Numbered from the stretch's first letter, positions 1-8,992 are shown. The stretch is DNA of 64,000 bases from an uncultured Lachnospiraceae bacterium (GCA_934292725.1 CAKQXY010000006.1:1-64000), one strand, 5' to 3'. Numbers and translations: made by a program. The notes: generated by a model not told the origin, from the letters alone.

Positions 1-15
1 CCTTGAGGAGATACT

Positions 16-108
16 TTGTTTTTTACAAGAAAAAATGCCGTATTTATGCGGCTTTTGGCGTTTCGCAAACGCCTAAACATAGCAGAAAGAGGAAAGGAGA
101 TACTTTGA
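16..108 (+). CDS. possible 30-codon leader ORF ahead of the AraC gene
   Basis: A TTG at 16 sits five bases after GGAG (7-10) and opens a 30-codon frame. It ends with TGA at 106-108, which overlaps the TTG start of the AraC gene at 105. The 12-mer GGAGATACTTTG, holding the ribosome site and start, occurs at 7-18 and again at 96-107, so the two starts look like a duplicated cassette. Inside the ORF is a perfect 7-bp hairpin (57-63 with 67-73). The predicted peptide is basic and resembles no family I know. It may only couple or tune translation, or the frame may be fortuitous. Confidence 0.25.
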   Translation: MFFTRKNAVFMRLLAFRKRLNIAERGKEIL

Positions 109-1001
109 AAAAGCTGTATGTACCGTCACCAGAGCAAAAAGAGAGTGCAAGACATGGAGAAACTTTATTTCCAATGCAAAAATATATCACAAAACTGGAC
201 TTAGCCTATCCAGTAGTTACGACGCACTGGCATGAAGAGGCAGAGCTGACTCTTATTACAGAGGGAGAGGGTCTTTATCAGATTGATCTTGTGGATTATG
301 AAGTGAAAAAAGGAGATATTTTATTTGTTCCGCCGCTTCTTCTTCATAGTGTTTCATTGGCGCAGCCACAAAATGAAGAGATGATTTCCGAGACGTATGT
401 ATTTCATCTGAATTTTCTTGGCGGAAATTCAACAGATATCTGTTCAACACGCTACTTTGTTCCTATCATGAATCATGAATTAATATTGCCGTGCCTTATT
501 ACGCCAAAGCATCCAGCCTATGTGTCGATTCGAAAAATTTTTCGTCAGATTGCATCGCTTTATCATGAAGAGGTGCCAGGATATGAGCTTGCATTAAAGG
601 GATTATTTTTGCAGGTGATTTTTCTGCTGCTTCAATACAGCACAAAGCAGGCAAAAAATGTGCTGCCAGAGGAGGGAACACCTGCTGATAAGCTAAAAAA
701 CGTATTAGATTATATTGAAATTCATTACGCACAGACAATCTTAGTAGAAGAGCTTGCAAAGATCTGCTGTTTCAGTGAATATCATTTTATGCGTTTCTTT
801 AAAAAGCATATGAATATGACCTGCGTAGAATATGTCAACAATGTTCGTCTGGAAAAGGCAGTGGAGCTGTTTGAGCAGGGCAATACATCTATTTTAGAAG
901 TCTCATTGTCGGTGGGCTTTCACAATTTGTCTTATTTTCATCGGGCATTCAAAAACAAATATGGAATGACACCGCGCAGTTTTATAAAAGAATTGAAGTG
1001 A
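105..1001 (+). CDS. AraC family transcriptional regulator
   Basis: This 298-residue protein probably senses a sugar and controls transport or glycosidase genes. The N-terminal half is a cupin-type sensor with the metal-site-like motif HWHEE at residues 41-45 and a GDILFVPP strand. The C-terminal 100 residues form the double helix-turn-helix of AraC proteins, ending in the typical SYFHRAFKNKYGMTP region. I chose the TTG at 105 because AAAGGAG (93-99) lies at proper spacing. The frame stays open upstream to base 3, but that extension is basic low-quality sequence without family similarity. No target operon adjoins on the same strand except the DUF2798 gene, so its regulon is unknown. Confidence 0.85.
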   Translation: MKKLYVPSPEQKESARHGETLFPMQKYITKLDLAYPVVTTHWHEEAELTLITEGEGLYQIDLVDYEVKKGDILFVPPLLLHSVSLAQPQNEEMISETYVFHLNFLGGNSTDICSTRYFVPIMNHELILPCLITPKHPAYVSIRKIFRQIASLYHEEVPGYELALKGLFLQVIFLLLQYSTKQAKNVLPEEGTPADKLKNVLDYIEIHYAQTILVEELAKICCFSEYHFMRFFKKHMNMTCVEYVNNVRLEKAVELFEQGNTSILEVSLSVGFHNLSYFHRAFKNKYGMTPRSFIKELK

Positions 1002-1065
1002 TTGTAACAAAAAGTGTGCAAAACATGGAAAATATCCAAAATCGAAGAAAAATAGAAAAAAACGC

Positions 1066-1094
1066 TTACATGAACGAAAAAACTGTGGTAAAAT
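1066..1094 (+). promoter_or_regulatory. promoter for the DUF2798 gene
   Basis: TTACAT (1066-1071), a 17-bp spacer and TAAAAT (1089-1094), with an extended TG one base before the -10. The predicted start near 1101 gives a leader of about 147 nt before the ATG at 1248. Confidence 0.55.
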
Positions 1095-1167
1095 AACGCA
1101 GCAATGAAAAGTGGTTACAGTATAAAATACTGCATATTGGAAACGCACAATCCCTTTCGAATGATTT

Positions 1168-1225
1168 GGATGATAACGAACAACACATGACGCAATTGCC
1201 GCCACACAAGTTGTTTGTATCATTT
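1168..1225 (+). promoter_or_regulatory. leader hairpin just upstream of the DUF2798 ribosome site
   Basis: Bases 1170-1184 pair with 1210-1223 through 14 pairs and one bulged A. Two further G-U pairs extend the stem to 1168/1225. The 25-nt loop contains the self-complementary GCAATTGC. The hairpin ends about nine bases before the GGAGGG ribosome site, so it could affect translation. This is inferred from base pairing only. Confidence 0.4.
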
Positions 1226-1247
1226 TATCAGATGGAGGGATTTTTTT

Positions 1248-1703
1248 ATGCCAAAAAATAAGTTTCAAGATGTTATTTTCACAGCAATCATGGCGACCAT
1301 TATGGTTTACGGAATGATCGTTTATAATGTTGCGCTCAATATGGGAGGTGTGAGAGGGGAAACCTTTATAGCAGCACTTCACGAGATGCCGATAATGGTT
1401 CCAATTGCATTCATTTTAGAATTTTTTGTAGTAGGGAAACTTGCTAGAATGCTTGCATTTACTGTTATGAGACCTGATGATCGTCCGCAGTTTATTACTT
1501 ATGCAATTTCCATTTGTATTTGCTGCATCATGTGCCCGATCATGAGCCTGATCGCAACGATTCTTTTTAAGGATACAAAGGATTTCCCAACATGGGTACA
1601 GACCTGGGGTATGAATTTTCCGATGGCCATTTTGTATCAGATGTTTTATTGCGGTCCACTAGTGCGATTGATTTTCCGTGCGATTTTCAGAGAAAAGAAA
1701 TAA
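1248..1703 (+). CDS. DUF2798 family membrane protein
   Basis: A 151-residue integral membrane protein of the DUF2798 family, whose function is unknown. The hydrophobic segments form two similar halves of about 70 residues, each with a Met/Pro-rich stretch (HEMPIMVPIAF in the first; CPIMSLIAT and NFPMAIL in the second), as is usual for the family. I chose the ATG at 1248 because GGAGGG (1235-1240) lies eight bases upstream. An in-frame ATG at 1215 has no ribosome site and sits inside the leader hairpin. The gene stands alone between its own promoter and a terminator, with a leader that can fold, so it may be regulated after transcription starts. Confidence 0.8.
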   Translation: MPKNKFQDVIFTAIMATIMVYGMIVYNVALNMGGVRGETFIAALHEMPIMVPIAFILEFFVVGKLARMLAFTVMRPDDRPQFITYAISICICCIMCPIMSLIATILFKDTKDFPTWVQTWGMNFPMAILYQMFYCGPLVRLIFRAIFREKK

Positions 1704-1716
1704 TATTATAGAAAAA

Positions 1717-1772
1717 GAGCCTGTCATGGGTATGCATCAATTTTACGCATACTTATGGCAGGCTCTTATGTT
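1717..1772 (+). terminator. hairpin terminator after the DUF2798 gene
   Basis: GAGCCTG(T/C)CAT...GCAGGCTC forms a long stem between 1717 and 1765, followed by a weak T-rich tail (TTATGTTT). Confidence 0.6.
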
Positions 1773-1807
1773 TGAGTAAAAATATCACTAGATGAAAATG
1801 AAAAGTG

Positions 1808-1816
1808 TGATATACT
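1808..1816 (+). promoter_or_regulatory. extended -10 element ahead of the GH106-like gene
   Basis: TGATATACT gives TGn plus TATACT. No good -35 is seen 17 bp upstream, as is common for extended -10 promoters. The start would fall near 1823, about 37 nt before the ATG. Confidence 0.4.
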
Positions 1817-1859
1817 GAGATTACAAAATTTTACAAAGCAGAAGGGATTGCACAAGTAG

Positions 1860-4502
1860 ATGGAACCGCGTTTAATGGATGTGCTGCAGGGAAAGGAAGA
1901 TAATTATATTTTACCCTTTTTCTGGCAGCATGGAGAATCAAAGGAATTATTAGAAGAGGGAATGCAGCGAATTTATGATAGTGGTATTAAAGCAGTTTGT
2001 GTCGAATCACGTCCGCACCCAGATTTTGTAGGAGAAGGCTGGTGGAGAGATTTGGATATAATTATGGCAAAGGCAAAGGAATTAAATATGCGTGTCTGGG
2101 TTTTAGATGATGCACACTTTCCTTCTGGCTTTTGCAACGGAAAAATTGCACCAGATTCGCCATATGGTAAAGTATATTTGACACAGTATGGTGTTGATAT
2201 TGTTGGACCAAAGCAGGGAAGAAGTGTGCTTATTATACTGGAACCAGGGGAAGAATTAGTTGCAGTAACGATGGGAAAACGTGATCGCAATAATCAGGAT
2301 AGCCTGACAGAAGTAAAGGATCTGACAAGTCAGGTGTCGGATGGAAGAGTGTTTGTAGATGTGCCGAATGGACTTTGGTGTGTCAATGTAATAAAGACAA
2401 TTCGAAAAGGAACTGGAAGAAAAAATTATATTAATACGATTGATCATGATGCTGTGCGTTATTTTATTGATCAGATATATGAGCCTCATTATGCACACTA
2501 TAAAGACAATTTTGGAAAAACTTTTGCAGGATTTTTCTCAGATGAGCCTGAAATCGGAAGCTTTGGTGGCGAATATGGTCATGATGCTAATATTGGAAAA
2601 TTCAATATGAAGATGCCGTGGAGTCAGACATTGCATGAGAGACTAAAAGAGCTGTGGGGATCTGAGTTTGCAGAAAATTTAATGGCGCTTTGGACAACAC
2701 CTGATAGAAATTCAAACGAAAATAAAAGTGGATTGTGTCGCATGCAGTTTGCTGATATTGCAGCTCGTTTATATGGAAAGAACTTCTGTGAACAGATTGG
2801 AGATTGGTGTCGTCAACATGGTGTGGAATATATTGGTCATGTAATTGAAGACGGCGGAATGCATGCACATATGGGAATTGGAGCAGGTCATTATTTTCAT
2901 GCGCTTTGGGGACAGGATATGGCTGGAATAGATGTTGTGCTTCAACAGATTCGTCCGGGATTGGATGACTGCAAATTCCATAGTGTTGGAGGAAATCTTG
3001 GTTATCATGGCGAGTTATATCATTATGCACTTGCAAAACTGGCAGCATCTCTTGCACATATGGATTCTAAAAAAAAGGGAAGAGCGTTGTGTGAGGTATT
3101 TGGTGCATATGGATGGGCTGAGGGATTAAAGCTTATGAAATGGCTACTTGACCATATGCTTGTTAATGGCATCAACTATTTTGTTCCACATGCATTTTCA
3201 ATGAAGGACTTTCCAGATCCAGATTGTCCGCCGCATTTTTATGCACGTGGAATGAATCCACAATTCCCGTATTTTAAAAATTTGATGGAATATTGTAATC
3301 GTGTCAGTCATTTGATTTCAAATGGAGTACATATTCCTGCTGTGGCAGTTGTATATCCAGCTGAACAGGAATGGGCAGGAGAATATCTTCCAGTAGAGGC
3401 AATCGGAAAGCAGTTGCTTAGAAATCAGATTGATTATGAGATTTTGCCAACTGATGTATTGCTGACAATGACAGTAGTGGAAGGAAAGATTAAATGGGAA
3501 AATGAGCAGGTTCCAGTGCTTATTTTATCAGGAAGCAGATGCATTACAAAAACGCTGGCAGATTGGCTTTGCAAGGCAGCTGAAAAGGGTCTCAAAATTG
3601 TTGTAGTAGGACAAAAACCACTTGCAATGGATAGTAATGGTATTTTGGGAGAGTGGACTAGTCAGATAAAAGACAATTTGACAATTTGTGAACAAGAAGA
3701 TTTGGCAGATATATTATACTCATTTGGCATTGGAGAAATCAAAACAAAAAAATATGAACCATGGCTGCGCTATTATCACTATAAGCATCAAAACGGAGAA
3801 TTTTGGCTATTTATGAATCAGTCAGAGACAGAAGGAATTAATACGTCACTTTGTTTTGAAGATGGGATGATGGATTCATACAAAATGGATAAAGAAAGTA
3901 TCTGTTGGTATCAGGCATGGGAAAATACTGTTGAACCTTGTGAATGGGATGAAAAACATGATTTAAGTTTACAGCTTGTTCCGGGTGAGATGAAGGTTTT
4001 GTATATGGGTGATTGTACGCCGTATGCTAAAATTCTCGCAGAAAAACAGGAACTAATGAAGCTGAAAAAAGCAGCTGTTTCACAGGCTGGAAAAATTAAG
4101 ATTGCACCAGCTGCATGGAAACTTTGGATAAAAGAGACGGGAACAGAAAAATATGTTTTGCAGGAGAGAGAGGAAACAGGAGATTTCTGCCGCAAACATC
4201 CGTATTTTTGTGGAGTCATGCGATACGAAACAACTGTATTTTTACCAAAGGTTAAAAGTTGCGAGTTAAATCTTGGGGAAGTATATGAAACTGCACATGT
4301 GCTTGTTAATGAAAAGGAGGCAGGTGTAAGAGTAGCTTTGCCATATAGTTTTGAGATTGGTAAGTTGCTTCATGAAGGAGAAAATCGTATAATTGTAGAA
4401 GCCGTAAATACATTGGCAAACAGACAGAGAGATTTTTTCTCAATGACAATGCCAATAGAGCCATCTGGCTTAATTGGACCAGTAACGTTAGATTATTTTT
4501 AA
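1860..4502 (+). CDS. GH106-like glycoside hydrolase (putative alpha-L-rhamnosidase)
   Basis: An 880-residue cytoplasmic glycosidase with no signal peptide. The N-terminal barrel carries a WVLDDAHFPSGF stretch (about residues 79-90) and an acidic FFSDEPEIG stretch near residue 225, both typical of the GH106/rhamnosidase-like superfamily. The last 150 residues form a GH2-type jelly-roll sugar-binding domain (VNEKEAGVR, GENRIIVEAVNTLANRQRD). GH106 enzymes remove terminal alpha-L-rhamnose from plant glycans, but specificity is not assured in this diverse group. The gene is followed after 38 bp by an esterase, so the pair probably deacylates and trims an imported oligosaccharide. No transporter lies in the same operon. 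The start is supported by AAGGGA about 13 bases upstream, a rather long spacing. Confidence 0.7.
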   Translation: MEPRLMDVLQGKEDNYILPFFWQHGESKELLEEGMQRIYDSGIKAVCVESRPHPDFVGEGWWRDLDIIMAKAKELNMRVWVLDDAHFPSGFCNGKIAPDSPYGKVYLTQYGVDIVGPKQGRSVLIILEPGEELVAVTMGKRDRNNQDSLTEVKDLTSQVSDGRVFVDVPNGLWCVNVIKTIRKGTGRKNYINTIDHDAVRYFIDQIYEPHYAHYKDNFGKTFAGFFSDEPEIGSFGGEYGHDANIGKFNMKMPWSQTLHERLKELWGSEFAENLMALWTTPDRNSNENKSGLCRMQFADIAARLYGKNFCEQIGDWCRQHGVEYIGHVIEDGGMHAHMGIGAGHYFHALWGQDMAGIDVVLQQIRPGLDDCKFHSVGGNLGYHGELYHYALAKLAASLAHMDSKKKGRALCEVFGAYGWAEGLKLMKWLLDHMLVNGINYFVPHAFSMKDFPDPDCPPHFYARGMNPQFPYFKNLMEYCNRVSHLISNGVHIPAVAVVYPAEQEWAGEYLPVEAIGKQLLRNQIDYEILPTDVLLTMTVVEGKIKWENEQVPVLILSGSRCITKTLADWLCKAAEKGLKIVVVGQKPLAMDSNGILGEWTSQIKDNLTICEQEDLADILYSFGIGEIKTKKYEPWLRYYHYKHQNGEFWLFMNQSETEGINTSLCFEDGMMDSYKMDKESICWYQAWENTVEPCEWDEKHDLSLQLVPGEMKVLYMGDCTPYAKILAEKQELMKLKKAAVSQAGKIKIAPAAWKLWIKETGTEKYVLQEREETGDFCRKHPYFCGVMRYETTVFLPKVKSCELNLGEVYETAHVLVNEKEAGVRVALPYSFEIGKLLHEGENRIIVEAVNTLANRQRDFFSMTMPIEPSGLIGPVTLDYF

Positions 4503-4540
4503 AAACTATATAAATCGTTAGATGATCAGGAGAGGTATAT

Positions 4541-5566
4541 ATGTATTACACAACATTAGAAACTTATAAGAAAAAATATCAACATAGGTCGTTAACACAC
4601 GCATATAGTGCGAAAACAAAAGAGGAACATGAGGTTTGGAAAAAGAGTTTACGTGACCGCTTATGGGAAATTACGGGCATGAATAAATGTGTGTATTGTG
4701 AACCAGATGCACAATATCTGCGCACTGATTGCGTAAACGAGTTGATTGCGGAATATTGGGTTATAAAAACTGAGCCTGAAATTGAGATGCCATTTTATTT
4801 GCTGCGTCCAGAGCAGCAAAACCCAGATTGTAAACAGAAAAAACATCCGATATTGATTGTTCCGCATGGACATGGTGGAGGAAAGGAAAGCACTATTCAA
4901 TCTCAGACTAAATTTATTCGCGACGCACTTGAGGATGGTTTTTTGGTAGTTTGCCCAGATGAACGAGGAAGCGGTGATCGCAGAGAGTTTCCAGAGCAAG
5001 GAGAGGAACCAGAGAAAATCCGTATGAACTCACATCGTGAATTACTTCAGGTCTGCATTGGATTTGGTCAAAGTGTAATTGGAATGGCAGTTTGGGATTT
5101 GATGCGACTTGCAGATTACTTACTTGCACTTTCAGAAAGTAATGGCTTTTTAGCTTGCGCAGGTATGTCAGGAGGCGGACAGCAAACTGTATGGTTTTCT
5201 GCTATGGATGATCGGGTAAAGGCAGCTATTACAAGCGGATATTTTTATGGATTTAAAGAATCACTAATTGAGCTTCCACAAAATTGTGCTTGTAATTTTG
5301 TTCCACATATGTTTGAAACAGCAGATATGGGTGAATTAGGAGCATTGATTGCACCGCGTCCGTTTTTTGTGGAGAGTGGAGAAAAGGATGGACTAAATGG
5401 AAAATCAGGACTGAATAATGTTACCACACAATTAGACGTTACTCGTAAGGCATATCATATTTTTAATGAAAATGCATATCCGATTCACAGTATACACTCA
5501 GGTGGGCATCAGTGGGTTGGAACAGGAATGAGGACATTCTTAATAAAAGCAATGGAAAAAGAATGA
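4541..5566 (+). CDS. alpha/beta-hydrolase, acetyl-xylan-esterase-like
   Basis: A 341-residue alpha/beta-hydrolase of the dienelactone hydrolase/acetyl xylan esterase type. The oxyanion-region HGHGGG follows PILIVP, the nucleophile elbow is GMSGGGQ near residue 209, and a candidate catalytic histidine lies in SGGHQW near residue 325. An acid residue probably sits in the strand VESGEKDG. There is no signal peptide, so it acts in the cytoplasm. It likely removes acetyl or similar esters from sugars handled by the GH106-like enzyme upstream, from which it is separated by 38 bp with AGGAGAGG before the ATG. The substrate cannot be read from sequence. Confidence 0.7.
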   Translation: MYYTTLETYKKKYQHRSLTHAYSAKTKEEHEVWKKSLRDRLWEITGMNKCVYCEPDAQYLRTDCVNELIAEYWVIKTEPEIEMPFYLLRPEQQNPDCKQKKHPILIVPHGHGGGKESTIQSQTKFIRDALEDGFLVVCPDERGSGDRREFPEQGEEPEKIRMNSHRELLQVCIGFGQSVIGMAVWDLMRLADYLLALSESNGFLACAGMSGGGQQTVWFSAMDDRVKAAITSGYFYGFKESLIELPQNCACNFVPHMFETADMGELGALIAPRPFFVESGEKDGLNGKSGLNNVTTQLDVTRKAYHIFNENAYPIHSIHSGGHQWVGTGMRTFLIKAMEKE

Positions 5567-5614
5567 ACTAAATATTATCTCAATCTAAGAAGATAATCAG
5601 GATAATTCGTAAAA

Positions 5615-5648
5615 GAAGACCAGCGAGAACTCCCGCTGGTCTTTTTTT
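5615..5648. terminator. bidirectional terminator between the esterase and pgi
   Basis: AAGACCAGCG ... CGCTGGTCTT with a T run on the plus strand and an A run on the other side, so it can stop transcription from both converging genes. Confidence 0.9.
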
Positions 5649-5655
5649 ACGTAAA

Positions 5656-7239
5656 TTAGATGTTTAACAGATCACTGTAAGCCTTTAAAGCACCGTCTGT
5701 GTCATGTGCCAGAACGCGCTTTGCAAGAACCTTTCCAAGCTGTACACCTTCCTGATCGAAGCTGTTTAAGTTCCATACGAATCCCTGGAACATGATCTTG
5801 TTCTCGAAGTGAGCAAGAAGTGCACCTAAGGAAGCAGGAGTCAGCTCATCACCGGTGATGATACTTGATGGACGATGTCCCTTGAAGTTCTTGTTTAAGT
5901 TGTCATCTTTCTTTCCGCAGGCGAATGCAACGATCTGAGCAGCAACGTTTGCGCACAGCTTCTGCTGGCTAGTGCTGTTTTCGATGTCAACATCAACACC
6001 TAACTGGCTGTTTCTAAAGCCAATGAACTGCAGCGGAACGATGTCAGAGCCCTGATGAAGAAGCTGATAGAAGGAATGCTGTCCATTTGTTCCTGGCTCA
6101 CCAAAGATAACAGGACCGGTCGGGTAGTCAACTGGCTCACCGAAGCGGTTTACAGTCTTACCATTTGACTCCATGTCACACTGCTGTAAATGAGCAGGGA
6201 AGCGGCTTAATGCCTGAGAGTATGGTAAAACAGCGGTAGCCGGATAACCCTGAACGTTTCTCTCATAAATACCAATCAGTGCATCGAGCATATCTGGGTT
6301 CTGGAAGATGTTTTTGTTTGCTGCGAGCTTGTCTTCCTCGGCAGCACCGTCAAGCAGCTGTGCGAAAACTTCTGGTCCAAATGCAAGAGACAGGATTGCA
6401 CCGCCAACACCAGAAACGGAAGAGTAACGTCCGCCGATGTAGTCATCCATGAAGATAGCAGTCAGATAAGAATCACTCTTTGCAAGAGGAGATGTCTCAC
6501 TTGTAACAGCTAACATATGCTTGGATGGATTTAATCCAGCCTTTACAAGTGCGTCCTTTACGAATGCTTCATTAGTTAAAGTCTCAAGTGTTGTTCCTGA
6601 CTTGGAAACAACGATAAATAAGGAATGTGCAAGATCGACGCTTGCTAAAACTGCTGCTGCGTCATCTGGATCAACATTGCTGATGAACTTTGCTTCCATC
6701 TTGAAGGTGTTGTTTGCCTTTGCCCAGTTCTCAAGTGCGATATAAAGAGCACGAGGACCAAGATCACTTCCGCCGATACCGATCTGAACAACGGTGGTGA
6801 ACTTCTCGCCATTTTCATTTGTGATCTCACCTGCGTGAACCTTGTTTGCAAAATCAGCTGCCTTCTTCTGCTGTGCTACATAAAACTCGCGCTTGTCAAC
6901 GCCGTCTGCAACAACAGCCTTTCCAAGCTGTACACGTGCAAGGTGATGAAGAACCATACGGTTTTCACCGGTGTTGATAACGGCACCATTGTAAAGCTCC
7001 TCAAATTTTTCAGAAAGCTCAGCTTCGTTAGCCAGCTTTTCAAGAGCGGCAAGAACAGTCTCGTCAACCTCTTTTGCAGCGTAATTGTAGCATAATCCAG
7101 CTGCCATCGGTACGCTGTATTTTGCGACACGCTCAGCTCCGTTTTCACCGGACATTGCCTCGGCGATATCGACATGATTTTTCAGTTTGGAAAGCTCGCC
7201 ATAAGAAGCAAGTGTATCCAGATTTTTCCATGCTGCCAT
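5656..7239 (-). CDS. pgi: glucose-6-phosphate isomerase
   Basis: A 527-residue phosphoglucose isomerase that interconverts glucose 6-phosphate and fructose 6-phosphate in glycolysis. Signatures are clear: the sugar-phosphate loop VVSKSGTTLET, the first PGI signature around FGEPGTNGQHSFYQLLHQG, and GIGGSDLGPRA near the N-terminal third. Length and motifs match the long bacterial/eukaryotic PGI form rather than the shorter Bacillus form. I chose the ATG at 7239 because AAGGAGG lies just upstream; an upstream in-frame ATG has no ribosome site. The gene has its own promoter and an 80-nt leader, in which GGC-AUGA-C-CAC can pair with GUG-UCAU-...-GCC just before the ribosome site. It is a core gene sitting among the glycan loci, whose products it feeds into glycolysis. 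Confidence 0.97.
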   Translation of the reverse strand: MAAWKNLDTLASYGELSKLKNHVDIAEAMSGENGAERVAKYSVPMAAGLCYNYAAKEVDETVLAALEKLANEAELSEKFEELYNGAVINTGENRMVLHHLARVQLGKAVVADGVDKREFYVAQQKKAADFANKVHAGEITNENGEKFTTVVQIGIGGSDLGPRALYIALENWAKANNTFKMEAKFISNVDPDDAAAVLASVDLAHSLFIVVSKSGTTLETLTNEAFVKDALVKAGLNPSKHMLAVTSETSPLAKSDSYLTAIFMDDYIGGRYSSVSGVGGAILSLAFGPEVFAQLLDGAAEEDKLAANKNIFQNPDMLDALIGIYERNVQGYPATAVLPYSQALSRFPAHLQQCDMESNGKTVNRFGEPVDYPTGPVIFGEPGTNGQHSFYQLLHQGSDIVPLQFIGFRNSQLGVDVDIENSTSQQKLCANVAAQIVAFACGKKDDNLNKNFKGHRPSSIITGDELTPASLGALLAHFENKIMFQGFVWNLNSFDQEGVQLGKVLAKRVLAHDTDGALKAYSDLLNI

Positions 7240-7329
7240 AATAAAATCCTCCTTAAATAGGGTGGCACCGTACATGACACGTTGTATGAAAGTGTTTTGT
7301 GGTCATGCCAAAGGCCATCTCTAAGACTG

Positions 7330-7358
7330 ATTATACATAAAAACATCAAGGATTTCAA
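7330..7358 (-). promoter_or_regulatory. promoter of pgi
   Basis: On the minus strand TTGAAA (7358-7353), a 17-bp spacer and a perfect TATAAT (7335-7330). Transcription would start near 7323. Confidence 0.75.
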
Positions 7359-7370
7359 CTTGCTTTTTAC

Positions 7371-7399
7371 TTGCGTTTTTAATTTGTGTGTGATAAGCT
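7371..7399 (+). promoter_or_regulatory. weak promoter candidate for the GH43-type gene
   Basis: TTGCGT (7371-7376), 17 bp, then TAAGCT (7394-7399) preceded by TGA as an extended element. The same TGATAAGCT -10 occurs ahead of the GntR-type gene at 40510. Confidence 0.3.
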
Positions 7400-7484
7400 G
7401 AGCGTAGAAACTGGCAGCAATCCGAGAAGATCGTGCAGATAAAGATTGCTCTTGGTTTTATCGGAAAATGAAAGGGGAAAAACA

Positions 7485-8936
7485 ATGGAGGAGAGAAAAA
7501 AAGTTCTTAGGGTGTATAACAGAAAGCCGGTAGAAGGACAGTATCCGAATGGGTTGGCATACAGCGTGCATATGTCGGTAAAGGAAGATGAAGAGGAGTG
7601 TCCACTGCACAACAATTATGGTTTGGTATTTCCAAAAGCATGGGTGAATGCAGATAATGTGATTGTACCAAGCTTTGCTGGCAATCTAAAAGTGGCAGCC
7701 GTAAAAAAAGATGGAGCAGATACATATTTGATTACGGGAGAAGACTGGAAGTCGGATGGAAGTGTGAACGGCGAAAACAAGGGATTTTTTTGGAGTTGGA
7801 GTACAACAGATTTTCTGACTTTTGACGAATGGGGGCTTTGCTCAGGAGCACAGCTGTGTGAAAAAACAGGTTTGACGCTTGAGGCAATTCGAATGTCCGA
7901 TCAGATTGCAATACCAGATGAAATGGCACAATGTATTAAGCATCATTGGAATGCACTTCATGCAAAAAGGCAGATGACAGAGCCAAAATTAAAATTCCCA
8001 CTTGCGCGGGGACTTGCTGATCCGGTGGTTCTGCTATGGAAGGATGACTATTATTTTATTGCAACGAACGACAATGAGAATGACATTGGTTTCTATGTGA
8101 GAAAAGCGCATGAGCTAGAGGATTTGTTTGCAAAAGATGTAAAAACGTATAAGATTTTGGATAAGGATCCGGAAAATGGGTTTGTTCAGCTGTTTTGGGC
8201 ACCAGAATTTCATGTGCTGAATGGAAATTTGTATTTGCTGTTTACAGTAAGTGATTCTGAATGGAATCCGCAGTGCCATATCATGAAGCTTAAAGAAAAT
8301 GGTGACATTTTAAATCCGATGGACTGGGAAAAACCAATCCGTGTAAGAAGAGCGGATGGAAGCTTTTTGTCAGAAGAAGGCATTAATATTGATATGACAC
8401 CTGTAAAGTCGGGAGAACGCTATTTTTACGTGTGGTCTCATCGAAAGAACATTGGAACACCGCTTGATACAGGCTCGATGTTAATGATTGCCGAATTTGA
8501 TCCAGCGCATCCAGACCGGCTGACCAGCGAACCAAAGTGCCTGTCCAGACCACTGTATGGCTTTGAAAATACGGAGCATACAATTAATAATGAAGGACCG
8601 TATGCATTTTATTACAATAACAAAATTTATTTGGCATATTCGGGAGGCGATGCGAGAGGATATCTGTATGCAATCGGCATGTTGACGGCAAATGATGGAG
8701 ATAATCTTTGTGATTTGTCTGTGTGGGAAAAAGCGAAGACACCGATAGCTAGCTTTGCAACCATTCCAGGCGAGTATGGTCCGGGGCACAATTCATTTTT
8801 CTGGGATCGGGATCAAAATTTGTGGATCGCCTATCACGCGGTTACAAGCTTTGAGGAAAAGATTGTGTCAAGTGGAATGAGACGTGTCTATTTTGAACAG
8901 GATAAAACACCGAGATTTGATGTCATCGTTGAATAA
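7485..8936 (+). CDS. GH43-type glycoside hydrolase
   Basis: A 483-residue five-bladed beta-propeller glycosidase resembling family 43 (arabinofuranosidase/xylosidase group). The general-base aspartate is probably that in GLADPVVLLW near residue 180, followed by the second blade DDYYFIATND. FWAPEFHVL near residue 250 and the late GPGHNSFFWD match the usual GH43 pattern. There is no signal peptide, so it is probably cytoplasmic. I chose the ATG at 7485 because AAAGGGGAAA lies just upstream; an earlier in-frame ATG has no ribosome site. It converges on the GH31 gene across a shared terminator, and the two may act on the same branched glycan, though they need not be co-regulated. Confidence 0.75.
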   Translation: MEERKKVLRVYNRKPVEGQYPNGLAYSVHMSVKEDEEECPLHNNYGLVFPKAWVNADNVIVPSFAGNLKVAAVKKDGADTYLITGEDWKSDGSVNGENKGFFWSWSTTDFLTFDEWGLCSGAQLCEKTGLTLEAIRMSDQIAIPDEMAQCIKHHWNALHAKRQMTEPKLKFPLARGLADPVVLLWKDDYYFIATNDNENDIGFYVRKAHELEDLFAKDVKTYKILDKDPENGFVQLFWAPEFHVLNGNLYLLFTVSDSEWNPQCHIMKLKENGDILNPMDWEKPIRVRRADGSFLSEEGINIDMTPVKSGERYFYVWSHRKNIGTPLDTGSMLMIAEFDPAHPDRLTSEPKCLSRPLYGFENTEHTINNEGPYAFYYNNKIYLAYSGGDARGYLYAIGMLTANDGDNLCDLSVWEKAKTPIASFATIPGEYGPGHNSFFWDRDQNLWIAYHAVTSFEEKIVSSGMRRVYFEQDKTPRFDVIVE

Positions 8937-8945
8937 GGAAACAAT

Positions 8946-8983
8946 AAAAAGTGGAGGAGCGAATGAGCTTCTCCACTTTTTGT
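8946..8983. terminator. bidirectional terminator between the GH43-type and GH31 genes
   Basis: AAAAAGTGGAG ... CTCCACTTTTT, a strong stem with T runs on both strands. It lies ten bases before the GH31 stop codon. Confidence 0.9.
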
Positions 8984-8992
8984 ATGAAAAAA

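Noticed and set aside
2602..3057. Minus-strand ORF of 151 residues inside the GH106-like gene.
   Set aside because: Low-complexity His/Gln-rich product typical of an antisense frame; the plus frame is a well-supported enzyme.
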